Assembly: GCF_030272615.1 (NCBI RefSeq)
Contig: NC_081408.1
Location: 312,003,118 to 312,067,117 of the forward strand
DNA: 64,000 bases
Source of the DNA: Cryptomeria japonica
Taxonomy: Eukaryota; Streptophyta; Pinopsida; Cupressales; Cupressaceae
Reading direction: 5' to 3'
Positions 56,103 through 64,000 of the stretch are shown here, piece by piece. Numbering within the stretch: the first letter of the stretch is position 1; every line of letters begins with the position of its first letter. The position numbers and the translations under genes are program-made. The notes beneath the pieces are model-generated. The model ran no database searches, was not told the DNA's origin, and saw only the letters and a list, made by a program, of their open reading frames with translations.

Positions 56103-58774
56103 ATTTGTGTGAGGCCCTACCCCGACTCAGTTTGACATTTTCAGTTATTTGCATATTGAGACTATTATGGATGCTTTATTTTATGCTTTATGGATTTAGA
56201 ACCTATATGATTTCCATGATTTGGATCACATTGACATATGATGATGCTCTATTTTATGCTTGATGATTATGAAACTTTATATGTTGCTAGAATAGAATTA
56301 TTTTGAAATGGTGAATGTCATTATTGGAATTGCAGGACTTCATTTTGATGATAGAAAAATGATGCTTATTTTATGAATGGTTCAATTTTGAGAATTGTGT
56401 TAATTGCTTATGTGAAATCGAATTTAATTGAATGAGATATTGAATTATTGTTGCCAATGTATGAGTGTTTGATGTGCAATGAAATCCATGTATTTAATTA
56501 TGTATAATTGTGATTATTTGGAATTACTAATGTGTTAATTGAGATGCGCAGGAAAATTATCCATGTGACCATGGAATTTATATGGAGAACCAAACCTAGA
56601 CCAATGTACGTTTGTTAAGCCAGGGGTTGTCTATTTGGAGAGACAACACCCCATTTGTAATGTATTTTATTTGTGAAGTGCATGATGCTTGAGTGTTAAA
56701 ATTAATTTTTTTGTATATATGTAATCTTGCAAGAGACAAATTCCATGTGTGATTTTTATATTGTATTTTATTGTGTCACTTGACACATGTGCTGATTAGT
56801 GTCATTGATTTTGACTTGTCTCTTGGAGGGAGTTTTGTTTCTACCAAAGCCATTCAAAAACTTGAGTGTGGTCCCAAATTTGCCTTGGGTAGGGAGTCTT
56901 GGGAGTGGTCAACTCAGGTTTGACCCGTAGGTAAACTTTAGTTGGGTTTCTAAGGGGTTAAAAGGACTCCTAGGGTCAGTTTTAGGGCTTTTCCAAAGGT
57001 CCAAAGGGTATACCTGTGGGTTAGGGGTATTTTGAAACATGTGACTACTCCCATGTGACTGTTTAGTCACCTCAAAAAGTGGTTTTTCCAAGGTGAGCGA
57101 AAATTCAACTTAGAAAGTTCCTCCTAGGATAGACAACTTTCCCTTTTGATGTCAAACTCTCTTCCCCACCTTCTCTCACCTTTTCCCTTTCCAGTTTTAG
57201 TAATGTGTAAGAGTTTGAGAAGAGCAACCAATGGGAACTCTCACCTCACCCAAGGGGTTGGGAAGTGTGTGAGAGGCCTTCTTAGGCAAGAATTGGAGAC
57301 TTAGTGAGTAATCACCCACTCTCCATTGTTGGAGATTATGCACTTGTTTGAAAAATTAGTTGTAGAATAGAATTTTTTGGGGAAGATTGGTGAAAAGTTT
57401 GTGTGGATTTGGGCAGCTCATCCCCAACTAAATCTAACATACCTATTGGCAGAATAAGGTTCGTTTTATTTCCTCTTATTTATGTTGTTTATGTTGTTTT
57501 GTTGAAGGAAAGAAAAGCTTGTTGAAAGAGATGTGTTAATGTAAATTGTTGTTGGAAAAAAAAAGTGTAAGCTTTCATTTCTATGTTTTTGTTTATCTGT
57601 TCTTGTTTTGGGAGTTCCCAAGACCTCCTACTCTTGGGGGAGTAGGATGGTCTTGGGTTGGAAGGAGTATGACAGCCTTGGGTGAGAGGTTCTCCTTATG
57701 GAGAGTGATCTCAAGGGTGTCCTTTGTGACCCTTGCTGCATAGCCTTATGTATGCATTTGGGGGTCATAAGGGGAGAAAATATGGCCTTTGAGCCTTTGG
57801 GGGGCATAAGGTATGTGGATGTATCTTTTGTTGTATTTTGTATTGCCATGAGGTGGCTTGAATTGTAAAATTTTGGCTTGCAATCTCCCCAATGGTACTT
57901 GGTCCACTTCCACCCGTGGAAAGATCATCACAAGATGTGGTGAAAGTGTAGCTTGGGATGGGAAGGTGTATGTTGAGTGTTTTCCTTTATTTGTTGTGGT
58001 GTTTGCTTGTTTGTAACCCGTCTAGTGCTTGGTTCTCCAAGCTCAGGGGTGGTTTCTAGTAAGCCTAGGCTGGGAGGTGAGCTCTCCATGGTCAAGTTGT
58101 GTTTTTATTGCAGGTAGCTTTGAATGGGAAAAGAAGGAATAAAGAGCTAGGTTGTTGTTTTGTGTTGCAGAAAAGTTTTAAAGAAGAAAATGTATTCAAT
58201 ATTAGCTTGTAATAATAAAAAAAAAGTGTTTTGTTGTATTTATTTTCAAAAAAAAAAGTGTACATATTGTATCCATATTACTATGGAAGGGAAAATACTT
58301 GTGGGGTTTTCATACCTATTTGTAATCTCATTTACCTTGTACTTAAAATTGTAAAAGAAGTATATATTTCCTACTTGTGTTAGTATTGCAAAAAGGGAAG
58401 GGGAAATGAAATTAGTTTGTATTTTAATCTTCAAAAAAAAAGGGGATATGAAATGTATTAGCATGTGATTAAATTCTCAAAAAAAAATAATATATATGAA
58501 GTTGTGCATTCTTGTGTATTCTGCAAATAAATCTAGTTAATTACTGCATGATTATTTGTTATTTATGCTGCTGCAAAATAAATAAAACAGTCATGTATTT
58601 TCCCAATTAGTGCAGAAAATGAAACTTATTTTAGTAGCTTATTTCATCAAAGGAAGAGAGGATAATATTTAGTTTTAGATTTATTTATTTTGTTACCAAA
58701 AAGATTATATTTTCAAGTTGTAGATAGAAGGCATTGTAGATAACAGTTGCAGCATGTTAGTTTTTTAAAAAAAA

Positions 58775-58792
58775 GAATATATATATATATAT
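58775..58792. repeat. AT microsatellite
   Basis: A short TA run (aatatatatatatataag) inside the solo LTR. Confidence 0.8.
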
Positions 58793-59056
58793 AAGCTTAT
58801 AATAGAAAGTAGATAGGTTGGAACTTGCTGTAGATGTTCATTCTTAAATAAAATGGGAATAAATAGAATGTCTTATCAACAAAAAAATATAGCATATGTA
58901 TGTTAGCTTAAAAAAAAAAAATTAAATAGAAAATATTTCATCAATAACTCACTGTTTTTATCCTTTCAGTTTCTGCATGTATTTACAGACTTTATAATGC
59001 AAAAGAAAAAGGAAAGAAGGGTAAACTTATAAACTGGTTGATATAAATTATTAAAA

Positions 59057-59061
<5 letters not shown>

Positions 59062-59092
<31 letters not shown>
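59062..59092. repeat. AT microsatellite
   Basis: About 30 bp of AT dinucleotide inside the solo LTR; a second run lies at about 59178-59202. Confidence 0.85.
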
Positions 59093-59096
<4 letters not shown>

Positions 59097-59279
59097 AAAG
59101 TCTGAATTTATTGTTCATTTAAATGTTTATTGAGACCTGCATATTACAAGAAAAAAAAAGAGTTTAGATATATACCTATTTATATATATATATATATATA
59201 TAAAATACATGTTAAACGTTTAAATGAAGTTAAGAAATTTTTTATAAAAAAAAAAATACAAAAAAAATGTTTTTATGCA

Positions 59280-59690
59280 TAGTGCGGACCGGGGGAAAGG
59301 GCCATGAATCCCTACCCCCGTCGGCCGCCTTCTTCAACCCTGCGGGCGCCGCAGTGAGCGGACGCCGCTCGCTGTGGGCCACCGCAGTGAGCAGGGCGAA
59401 GCCCGCCACTGCGACGGCTCACAGCGGCGGCAACCGCCACTGTGGTAACCCGCAGTGGGCGGCAGCCGTCACTATTAGTGAATGGCGGCCGCTCCCTGCG
59501 GGGTACCATAGTGGTCGCCGCTCGGCTCCCTCCCTTCCTCCGTTTCCCTCCTCCCTCCGCTATGCCAAACAAGAAAAAGATAAAACCCCCGGCTCGGCCC
59601 TGCGCGCGCCGCCGTGGGGATAGTAAGAAAGAGAAACTAAACGCCCCTCCCATGGCCGCCGCCCACTCCTTCACCTACACACACGCACAA
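59280..59690. other. GC-rich, CpG-rich island inside the solo LTR
   Basis: About 400 bp of strongly GC-rich sequence in otherwise very AT-rich surroundings, dense in CpG. The core 59351-59473 is an array of about 33-bp quasi-palindromes; the right part has CCTCC-rich runs and GCGCGCGCC. Overlapping open frames on both strands are Ala/Arg-rich and reflect composition rather than coding. Confidence 0.75.
59351..59473. repeat. Array of ~33-bp quasi-palindromic units
   Basis: Four units are clear: GAGCGG/CCGCTC around acg (59356-59370); GCAGTG/CACTGC with inner GGGC/GCCC (59384-59412); CACAG/CTGTG with inner GGCGG/CCGCC (59420-59444); AGTG/CACT with inner CGG/CCG (59454-59473). Unit starts are about 33-34 bp apart. 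Confidence 0.75.
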
Positions 59691-59751
59691 TAAAATAGAC
59701 ATCACTCACACACACAGCCACACAAAAAAAAACATGTATGTTAAAACACAA

Positions 59752-59782
59752 ATGCCCTAACCCTAATTTCGGGTTAGGGCAT
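59752..59782. repeat. Perfect 12-bp inverted repeat
   Basis: ATGCCCTAACCC and GGGTTAGGGCAT are perfect arms around a 7-base loop (TAATTTC). The CCCTAACCCTAA word resembles telomere repeat but is explained by the inverted repeat. Confidence 0.85.
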
Positions 59783-59937
59783 ACATACTTGGCTTATATT
59801 TTTAAAAAAATAAAGGGAGGAATATGTGTGGGAATGTTTAAAAGGGGTTAAAAGTTAAAATAAAATAAAACTTTCCCCCTTCCTCTTAGAATATACTTAT
59901 AAACATATATTTATCTTCGTAGGTAAAATATATATAA

Positions 59938-59938
59938 A

Positions 59939-59971
<33 letters not shown>
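59938..59971. repeat. AT microsatellite
   Basis: About 30 bp of AT dinucleotide in the solo LTR near its right end. Confidence 0.85.
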
Positions 59972-59972
<1 letters not shown>

Positions 59973-60553
59973 CAATTTAACTTCTATAATTGTGGAAATC
60001 AAATTAGTTAGTGGTAAAAATTAATTAATGCTCTTTTAATTATTTAATGAATGTTGGAGCATTCAAAAAAGAAAATTTCAAAATTCTTGAGTAGAATAGA
60101 CCCTTGAAAAAAAAAAAAAAAAAGACACAGTGATATTAGTAGGGTCAAGTGGCCCATTTAAATTTTAAATTGTAAGGTATTTTAATTTATGGGGATTTTA
60201 TTTAATAGGGTTGTTAAATTTAATAACTAGGACAATTTATTAGACCCTAGACAATTAAAGAACTATAAGAGATTATTGGACAAATAATTTTAGAGATTAT
60301 ATATTAAGTTTGTGATTAATTGCCAAGGGAGTCTAATTCCTTTATTAATAAAAGACTAGCGATAACTCTTCTAGAGAAATATTAGCTCGCTTATAACTTA
60401 TTTAATTTTATCACCAAATTAAATTAATCATTTGATTCACACAAAATATAGTTAAGACCAAACTAGTTTTGCATTATTTTAATTAAGTTACGTATTTTTA
60501 AAAAAAAAAAAATTTATTCCGTTTGTGCCCAAAAGTTTGGGCATGACAATTTG

Positions 60554-61950
60554 CAAGTTTTGATTAGGTGGTGCTACTAATTTATTGTTCTTATCAATCG
60601 TGCAACATCCACCTATATGATACTAAAGTCAACGAGGTCTTGAATTTCATTTCTAAGACACATACATCTCTCACTATCGTGTTAAATGGAGATTTTGAGG
60701 CATTTGTAGACACTAGAAATTGTCTAACACCTGCGAGCAACATTTTTACTAATTATTATTCTAAGATTAATTAAATAATTTTATTATTTAAATAAGATAA
60801 CTTTATTCCTCTAAATAAGATAACATTATTCCTCTAATTAAAATTCAAAAATCAAATTTTCCTCTTTCATCATAATTCAAATAACTATTTAGTTATTTCA
60901 TTATTTTAATTTCTTCTAACATTATTTAAATGTTTTTCATTACTTGATTAATTCTTTCTTACACAATAATTAAATAATATTTATTATTTAATTATTTTAA
61001 TTTATTTTCATCATGCATGTTAATTAAATAATTTTAATTATTTAACTTATTCTATTTCTTTGACTTCTATATAAAATAATTATTTTAATTTTTTAAATAG
61101 CTGACTATTTCTCCTATAACTAAATGAATTATTTTATTTGTTTAATTATTCACTTTTCTAAATATATCTCCACCATTAATAAATAAAAACTATTTCATTT
61201 GTCTTACCCTTTCATTCATTCAATTAAATAATTTTTTAAGTATTTAATGCTAATTATATCTCCACTTCCACCTCTCAACAAACACTCACTTCGAATGCAA
61301 CTAATTAATCAATGTAGTTTTTACCATAATGCAATTAGTTATCTCATAATAATATCCTAGTCTATTCTTTCTCATTGTATCTCATCCATTGATCATCAAT
61401 TTTTTTCATTAGATCACTAACATTGATTGATATCAGAAATCTATAAAAGAAACCTTCAATCATCAATCATTCACAACCAAAATTTTTGACCTTGTGTGAT
61501 CACGTTGCAAAATAGTGTTATAATACAATTCTCAAAACAACGTTACAATAATTCATGAATGCTTGAGAAGATCAATGGAGGTAAACATATTCTGGCTTGA
61601 AGGTATAAATGTTTTTGATTGAGGAAAAACAGATTTTAAGCGACCCGAAACCCACTTACAGGTTTGAAGGTATAAATGTTTCTTCATTCATTCAATTTTG
61701 TTTTTATTCATACATACTATGTGGTTAAAGATTTGAATATAGTATGTTTTCTAGGGTTTAGTGGTAGGCCTATTGTTGATTCACACTGATTTATTTCTCG
61801 ATCTCCATGTTTTCACATGCTTGGTAGGACCCACGTCCATGTTACTAACATGTTTAATAGAAGAAAAAAAATTGAGTTTTTGAGTTACAAGAATCTTACA
61901 ATGAATGAATGAATGATTTTACTGACGTCCACAAGACTGAACAGTCTATG
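60554..61950. other. AT-rich non-coding stretch
   Basis: The first 50 bp or so continue the element C-type relic. The rest is extremely AT-rich with many ttatttaatt-like words and no coding signal. A direct repeat tgaaggtataaatgttt occurs twice at about 61597 and 61666. Confidence 0.4.
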
Positions 61951-61959
61951 GGACCAAGA

Positions 61960-62310
61960 AAAAAACACACTAAACCCCTTGAATATATTTTTCCATGCCT
62001 TGATCTCCTGCTATGAATCTTGACTAGAAAGCTAGCCGTTTGGTTGATCTTGTCCTTGTCAAATAACCGATGCATGTTGTTGGCCTTCAGAATGATCTCC
62101 TCCTAATCCCGAATATCATCATACTCTATGCATTCAGTAAGAAACTGTCATTCAGTCTCCACGATGCCATTCAGTCTCCACGACTCCCATCCCACAAAAC
62201 AAACAAGTTCTCTCTTTCCATAACTCCTTGGATCTTTGCCACCTACTTGTTTCACACCCGAAATGATGCGAACCAGTCCTCAGTTGTGCCACTAACATCC
62301 TAGATTTCCT
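61960..62310 (-). pseudogene. LINE ORF2 C-terminal fragment
   Basis: On the minus strand from about 62303: MLVAQLRTGSHHFGCETSRW, QRSKELWKERTCLFCGMGVV, ETEWH, then after a small duplication ECIEYDDIRD. This matches the C-terminal Cys/His region of L1-type ORF2 proteins (L-R-x-G-S-H, ETGRW, R-x-C-x-x-C, VETE-x-H, E-C-x-x-Y/F-x-x-I-R). An imperfect duplication (cattcagtctccacga, at 62152 and 62168) disrupts the His region. Only this tail survives here. Confidence 0.65.
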
Positions 62311-62339
62311 TTTAATAACTGCCCCTAAACATGCTTTCT

Positions 62340-62790
62340 CTCAATGTATTTGAAGGTTTCTCTAATGCATCTGAATGTTTTTGTGACGCATTTGTAGGTT
62401 AGAGTGACACATTTGTTCCTGATTCTTCGTACGTGCTAGGGATTTTGCTACACATCTATGTTGTTTAGATTTAAATACACTTGATTTTTTTAATAAGAAT
62501 TGCTTAATTTTTCAATGCATCTAGTCTAGAGTTCTAATTATCTAACCTCTAACACTGATTTTTGGCTTTTTGGGCGTAGTTGTGATCTTTCTTTCTTTCT
62601 TTTTTTTTATTTTTTTGTCTACAGGAATTATATACCACAACTGTCTATTTCTTTGACACAGACACAACATTTAGCGACTCATTTGTGCATTGCAATGATG
62701 CAGTCACAGACTTTTGCTACGCATCCGTTCAATTTTGCATTTCAGTCACAATATTTTGTGACACATTTGTCTACAAAGTGTCACATCTGT
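62340..62790. repeat. Cluster of GTGACRCATTTGT-like motifs
   Basis: The motif or close variants occur repeatedly on the plus strand: gtgacgcatttgtag (about 62381), gtgacacatttgttcc (62404), gctacacatctatg (62447), gcgactcatttgtg (62673), gctacgcatccgtt (62717), gtgacacatttgtc (62758). Spacing is irregular. No gene here. Confidence 0.55.
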
Positions 62791-62933
62791 TTTGGTAAAA
62801 GAAAAGGTATAAATTTTGGGGGATTTAATCATCTCAGTTGTTTCAATTCATGTAGATAGAGGTTTTCATGTTACTAATCAGATTTGTTCAACTTCTTGGT
62901 GAACGTTGCTATCAAACATCAATCTCAAATATG

Positions 62934-63295
62934 TAAAATTTTGCAGTTGTGGTTGCATACCATAGGATAGATCTAGCTAGGAAAATAAAAACAAAATTTG
63001 CAGATCTAATGTATATAAGAAAATGAAATTGTATTAATTCATTGATGTCTATACAACTCCAAAATATGCAGATTTATACAAAGATAATTACCATAGACCA
63101 CTGCAAGTAATTTCCTGGAAATTATGGAGGAAACAAGGGTAGAGAAACCGCATTAACAATATTGGCATTGAAAGAGGCAGATCGTGCACTGTCTGTTGTC
63201 CATAAATTACAGCAGGAATAGAATGAGAATAGTTTGAAAGTTGGGCTAGCACAGCTACTAACACAGCCTTAGTTGGAGTTAACATTACTCCAACA
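62934..63295 (-). repeat. 3' LTR of a minus-strand Copia-like element (right edge firm)
   Basis: On the minus strand a run of eight G (about 63296-63303) is followed by TGTTGGAGT, the usual polypurine tract to LTR junction of Ty1/copia elements. The LTR then runs toward lower coordinates. Its other end is not proven; TGTAAAATTTTGCAG at about 62934 is one candidate. The element body lies to the right and leaves the window. Confidence 0.5.
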
Positions 63296-63410
63296 CCCCC
63301 CCTTAATTCCAACTAAGGAGAAATAAACCTAATGAAAGGAAAGAGGAAAGAGGGAAAACCCAGTCGAAACAACACCCCCCCTCAAAAGAAACACTAACTC
63401 TACATGATAC
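63296..63410 (-). other. Doubled polypurine tract region
   Basis: Two similar junctions occur on the minus strand: GAGGGGGGTGTTG at about 63370-63382 and AAGGGGGGGGTGTTGG at about 63290-63305. Either could prime plus-strand synthesis; the inner one abuts the LTR. Confidence 0.5.
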
Positions 63411-63998
63411 CTAATATGCTACAATGTCTTGCAACCAAAGATCTCGTAGAAAGTGCCTATTTGTGCCTCCACAAAAAAGAGAAAGAATGTCAATACAGAA
63501 TGTAGCATAGTGAATGATGTTGTAGGTTCCCCTACAACAAATGATGCCTCTACCTTTTGGAAGATAGAAACCTCGAGTTGTCAAACTGTTGAATTCCCAC
63601 TCAAGTGAAATGTATGAAGGAATCAAAATGAATGGTTCTGAAAAATGCTCATGTTTCTCCAATCTGATGTTGAACTGCGACTCTGCCATACAAGATTCCA
63701 GAATAGTGACCACTAAAGTGTGAGATTCGTTCAGATGTAAATCAAGGTGTGTCAAGATAGTAGCATGGAGTGGTTGAGAGAAAACAAGAGAATCCAAACC
63801 AAAAGAAGATGCAACTTGATGTGAGCCGACATCATAGAGAAGACATGTGTCCTTAAAATTGTCATCATGATCAGAGAGAGATTCAACAAACAAATGATAA
63901 ATTTCTGATAGGATGATATCTCTCTCATCAAGAGGACAAGAATGAACCTGCTGAAAAGAATCTGAAGTGGCATTCGAAGAAGCCAAGATCTCTATCAA
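63411..63998 (-). CDS. Unrecognised ORF upstream of the Copia-like 3' LTR
   Basis: The open minus-strand frame of 195 codons runs to the window edge, so its true start may lie outside. Pieces include CPLDERDIILSEIYHLFVES, HATILTHLDLHLNESHTLVV, FILIPSYISLEWEFNSLTT and GGTNRHFLRDLWLQDIVAY. It lacks the RNase H end and ADxLTK-type motif normally seen before a Copia 3' LTR. It could be an extra ORF of the element, a captured host fragment or chance. The start chosen is only the first available codon in the window. Confidence 0.3.
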   Translation of the reverse strand: MIEILASSNATSDSFQQVHSCPLDERDIILSEIYHLFVESLSDHDDNFKDTCLLYDVGSHQVASSFGLDSLVFSQPLHATILTHLDLHLNESHTLVVTILESCMAESQFNIRLEKHEHFSEPFILIPSYISLEWEFNSLTTRGFYLPKGRGIICCRGTYNIIHYATFCIDILSLFCGGTNRHFLRDLWLQDIVAY

Positions 63999-64000
63999 AC

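Larger units (their letters stand above)
56108..60548 (+). mobile_element. 4.44-kb solo LTR
   Basis: It begins TGTGAGGCCCTACC and ends GGGCATGACA (TGT...ACA ends) and is flanked by the perfect duplication ATTTG (56103-56107 and 60549-60553). The interrupted sequence on both sides belongs to the element C-type relic: ggtaaatatttg joins caagttttgattaggtggtgc, matching aaaatcttaagattttggtt in element C. No internal region is present, so this is a solo LTR left by recombination between two LTRs, or an insertion of LTR-only structure. It contains A- and AT-runs, a GC-rich island (59280-59690), hairpins and no recognisable gene. Strand is arbitrary. Confidence 0.8.

Noticed and set aside
59312-59674. 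Overlapping open frames on both strands of the GC-rich island
   Set aside because: Stop codons are rare in GC-rich DNA; the Ala/Arg-rich translations follow the quasi-palindromic repeats and show no domain.
59752-59782. CCCTAACCCTAA as an interstitial telomere repeat
   Set aside because: Only two partial units are present and the word is fully explained by a perfect inverted repeat.

Overview
The window is a stretch of plant nuclear DNA made almost entirely of transposable elements. No ordinary single-copy host gene could be supported. The mix of families (a chromodomain Ty3/gypsy element, Tat-like Ty3/gypsy elements with extra RNase H, Copia-type pieces with tRNA-iMet primer sites, L1-type LINEs, a tRNA-derived SINE), LTRs longer than 4 kb, and stop codons that look like methyl-cytosine deamination all point to a large-genome seed plant. 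A gymnosperm (conifer-like) is my best guess; the sequence does not fix the species.

Layout. 0-3.7 kb: minus-strand relic of an LTR element (a gag with coiled coil and CCHC knuckles, then an unrecognised pseudogene). 3.9-36.5 kb: one autonomous-type Tat-like Ty3/gypsy element (plus strand, about 5.9 kb of its own sequence) broken by three LTR retrotransposons. All three have exact 5-bp target duplications, and the host reading frame resumes across the insertion sites. They are: (A) 5301-17952, a giant-LTR element with 4.36-kb LTRs, a gag-only polyprotein and several primer-site copies (TSD CAATG); (B) 18979-25228, a chromodomain Ty3/gypsy element (TSD AATAT); (C) 26414-34266, minus strand, a gag-protease-only Tat-like element (TSD ATAAT). 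Removing them gives a host order of gag, protease, extra RNase H, RT, RNase H, integrase.

36.5-42.9 kb is non-coding. It holds a 283-bp SINE with a 17-bp target duplication and blocks of short inverted-repeat motifs. 42.9-46.4 kb holds a decayed unrecognised ORF whose listed in-frame stops all fit C-to-T change at Gln or Arg codons, followed by an LTR-like TATA region. 46.5-51.0 kb has two LINE fragments placed head to head. 51.7-60.6 kb is an older minus-strand relative of element C, split by a 4.44-kb solo LTR (TSD ATTTG) that contains a GC-rich island and AT microsatellites. 60.6-64.0 kb is AT-rich DNA, a LINE ORF2 tail fragment, a repeat-motif cluster and the 3' LTR of a minus-strand Copia-like element that runs off the window.

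The gag-only and gag-protease elements lack polymerase and integrase, so they would need enzymes supplied in trans. The decayed Tat-like element they sit in belongs to the type that could have supplied them, but no direct pairing is shown by the sequence. The observations I would follow up first are the repeated primer-site block of element A, the palindromic motif shared by leader and LTR in element C, and the arrays of roughly 30-bp quasi-palindromes that recur in unrelated elements.
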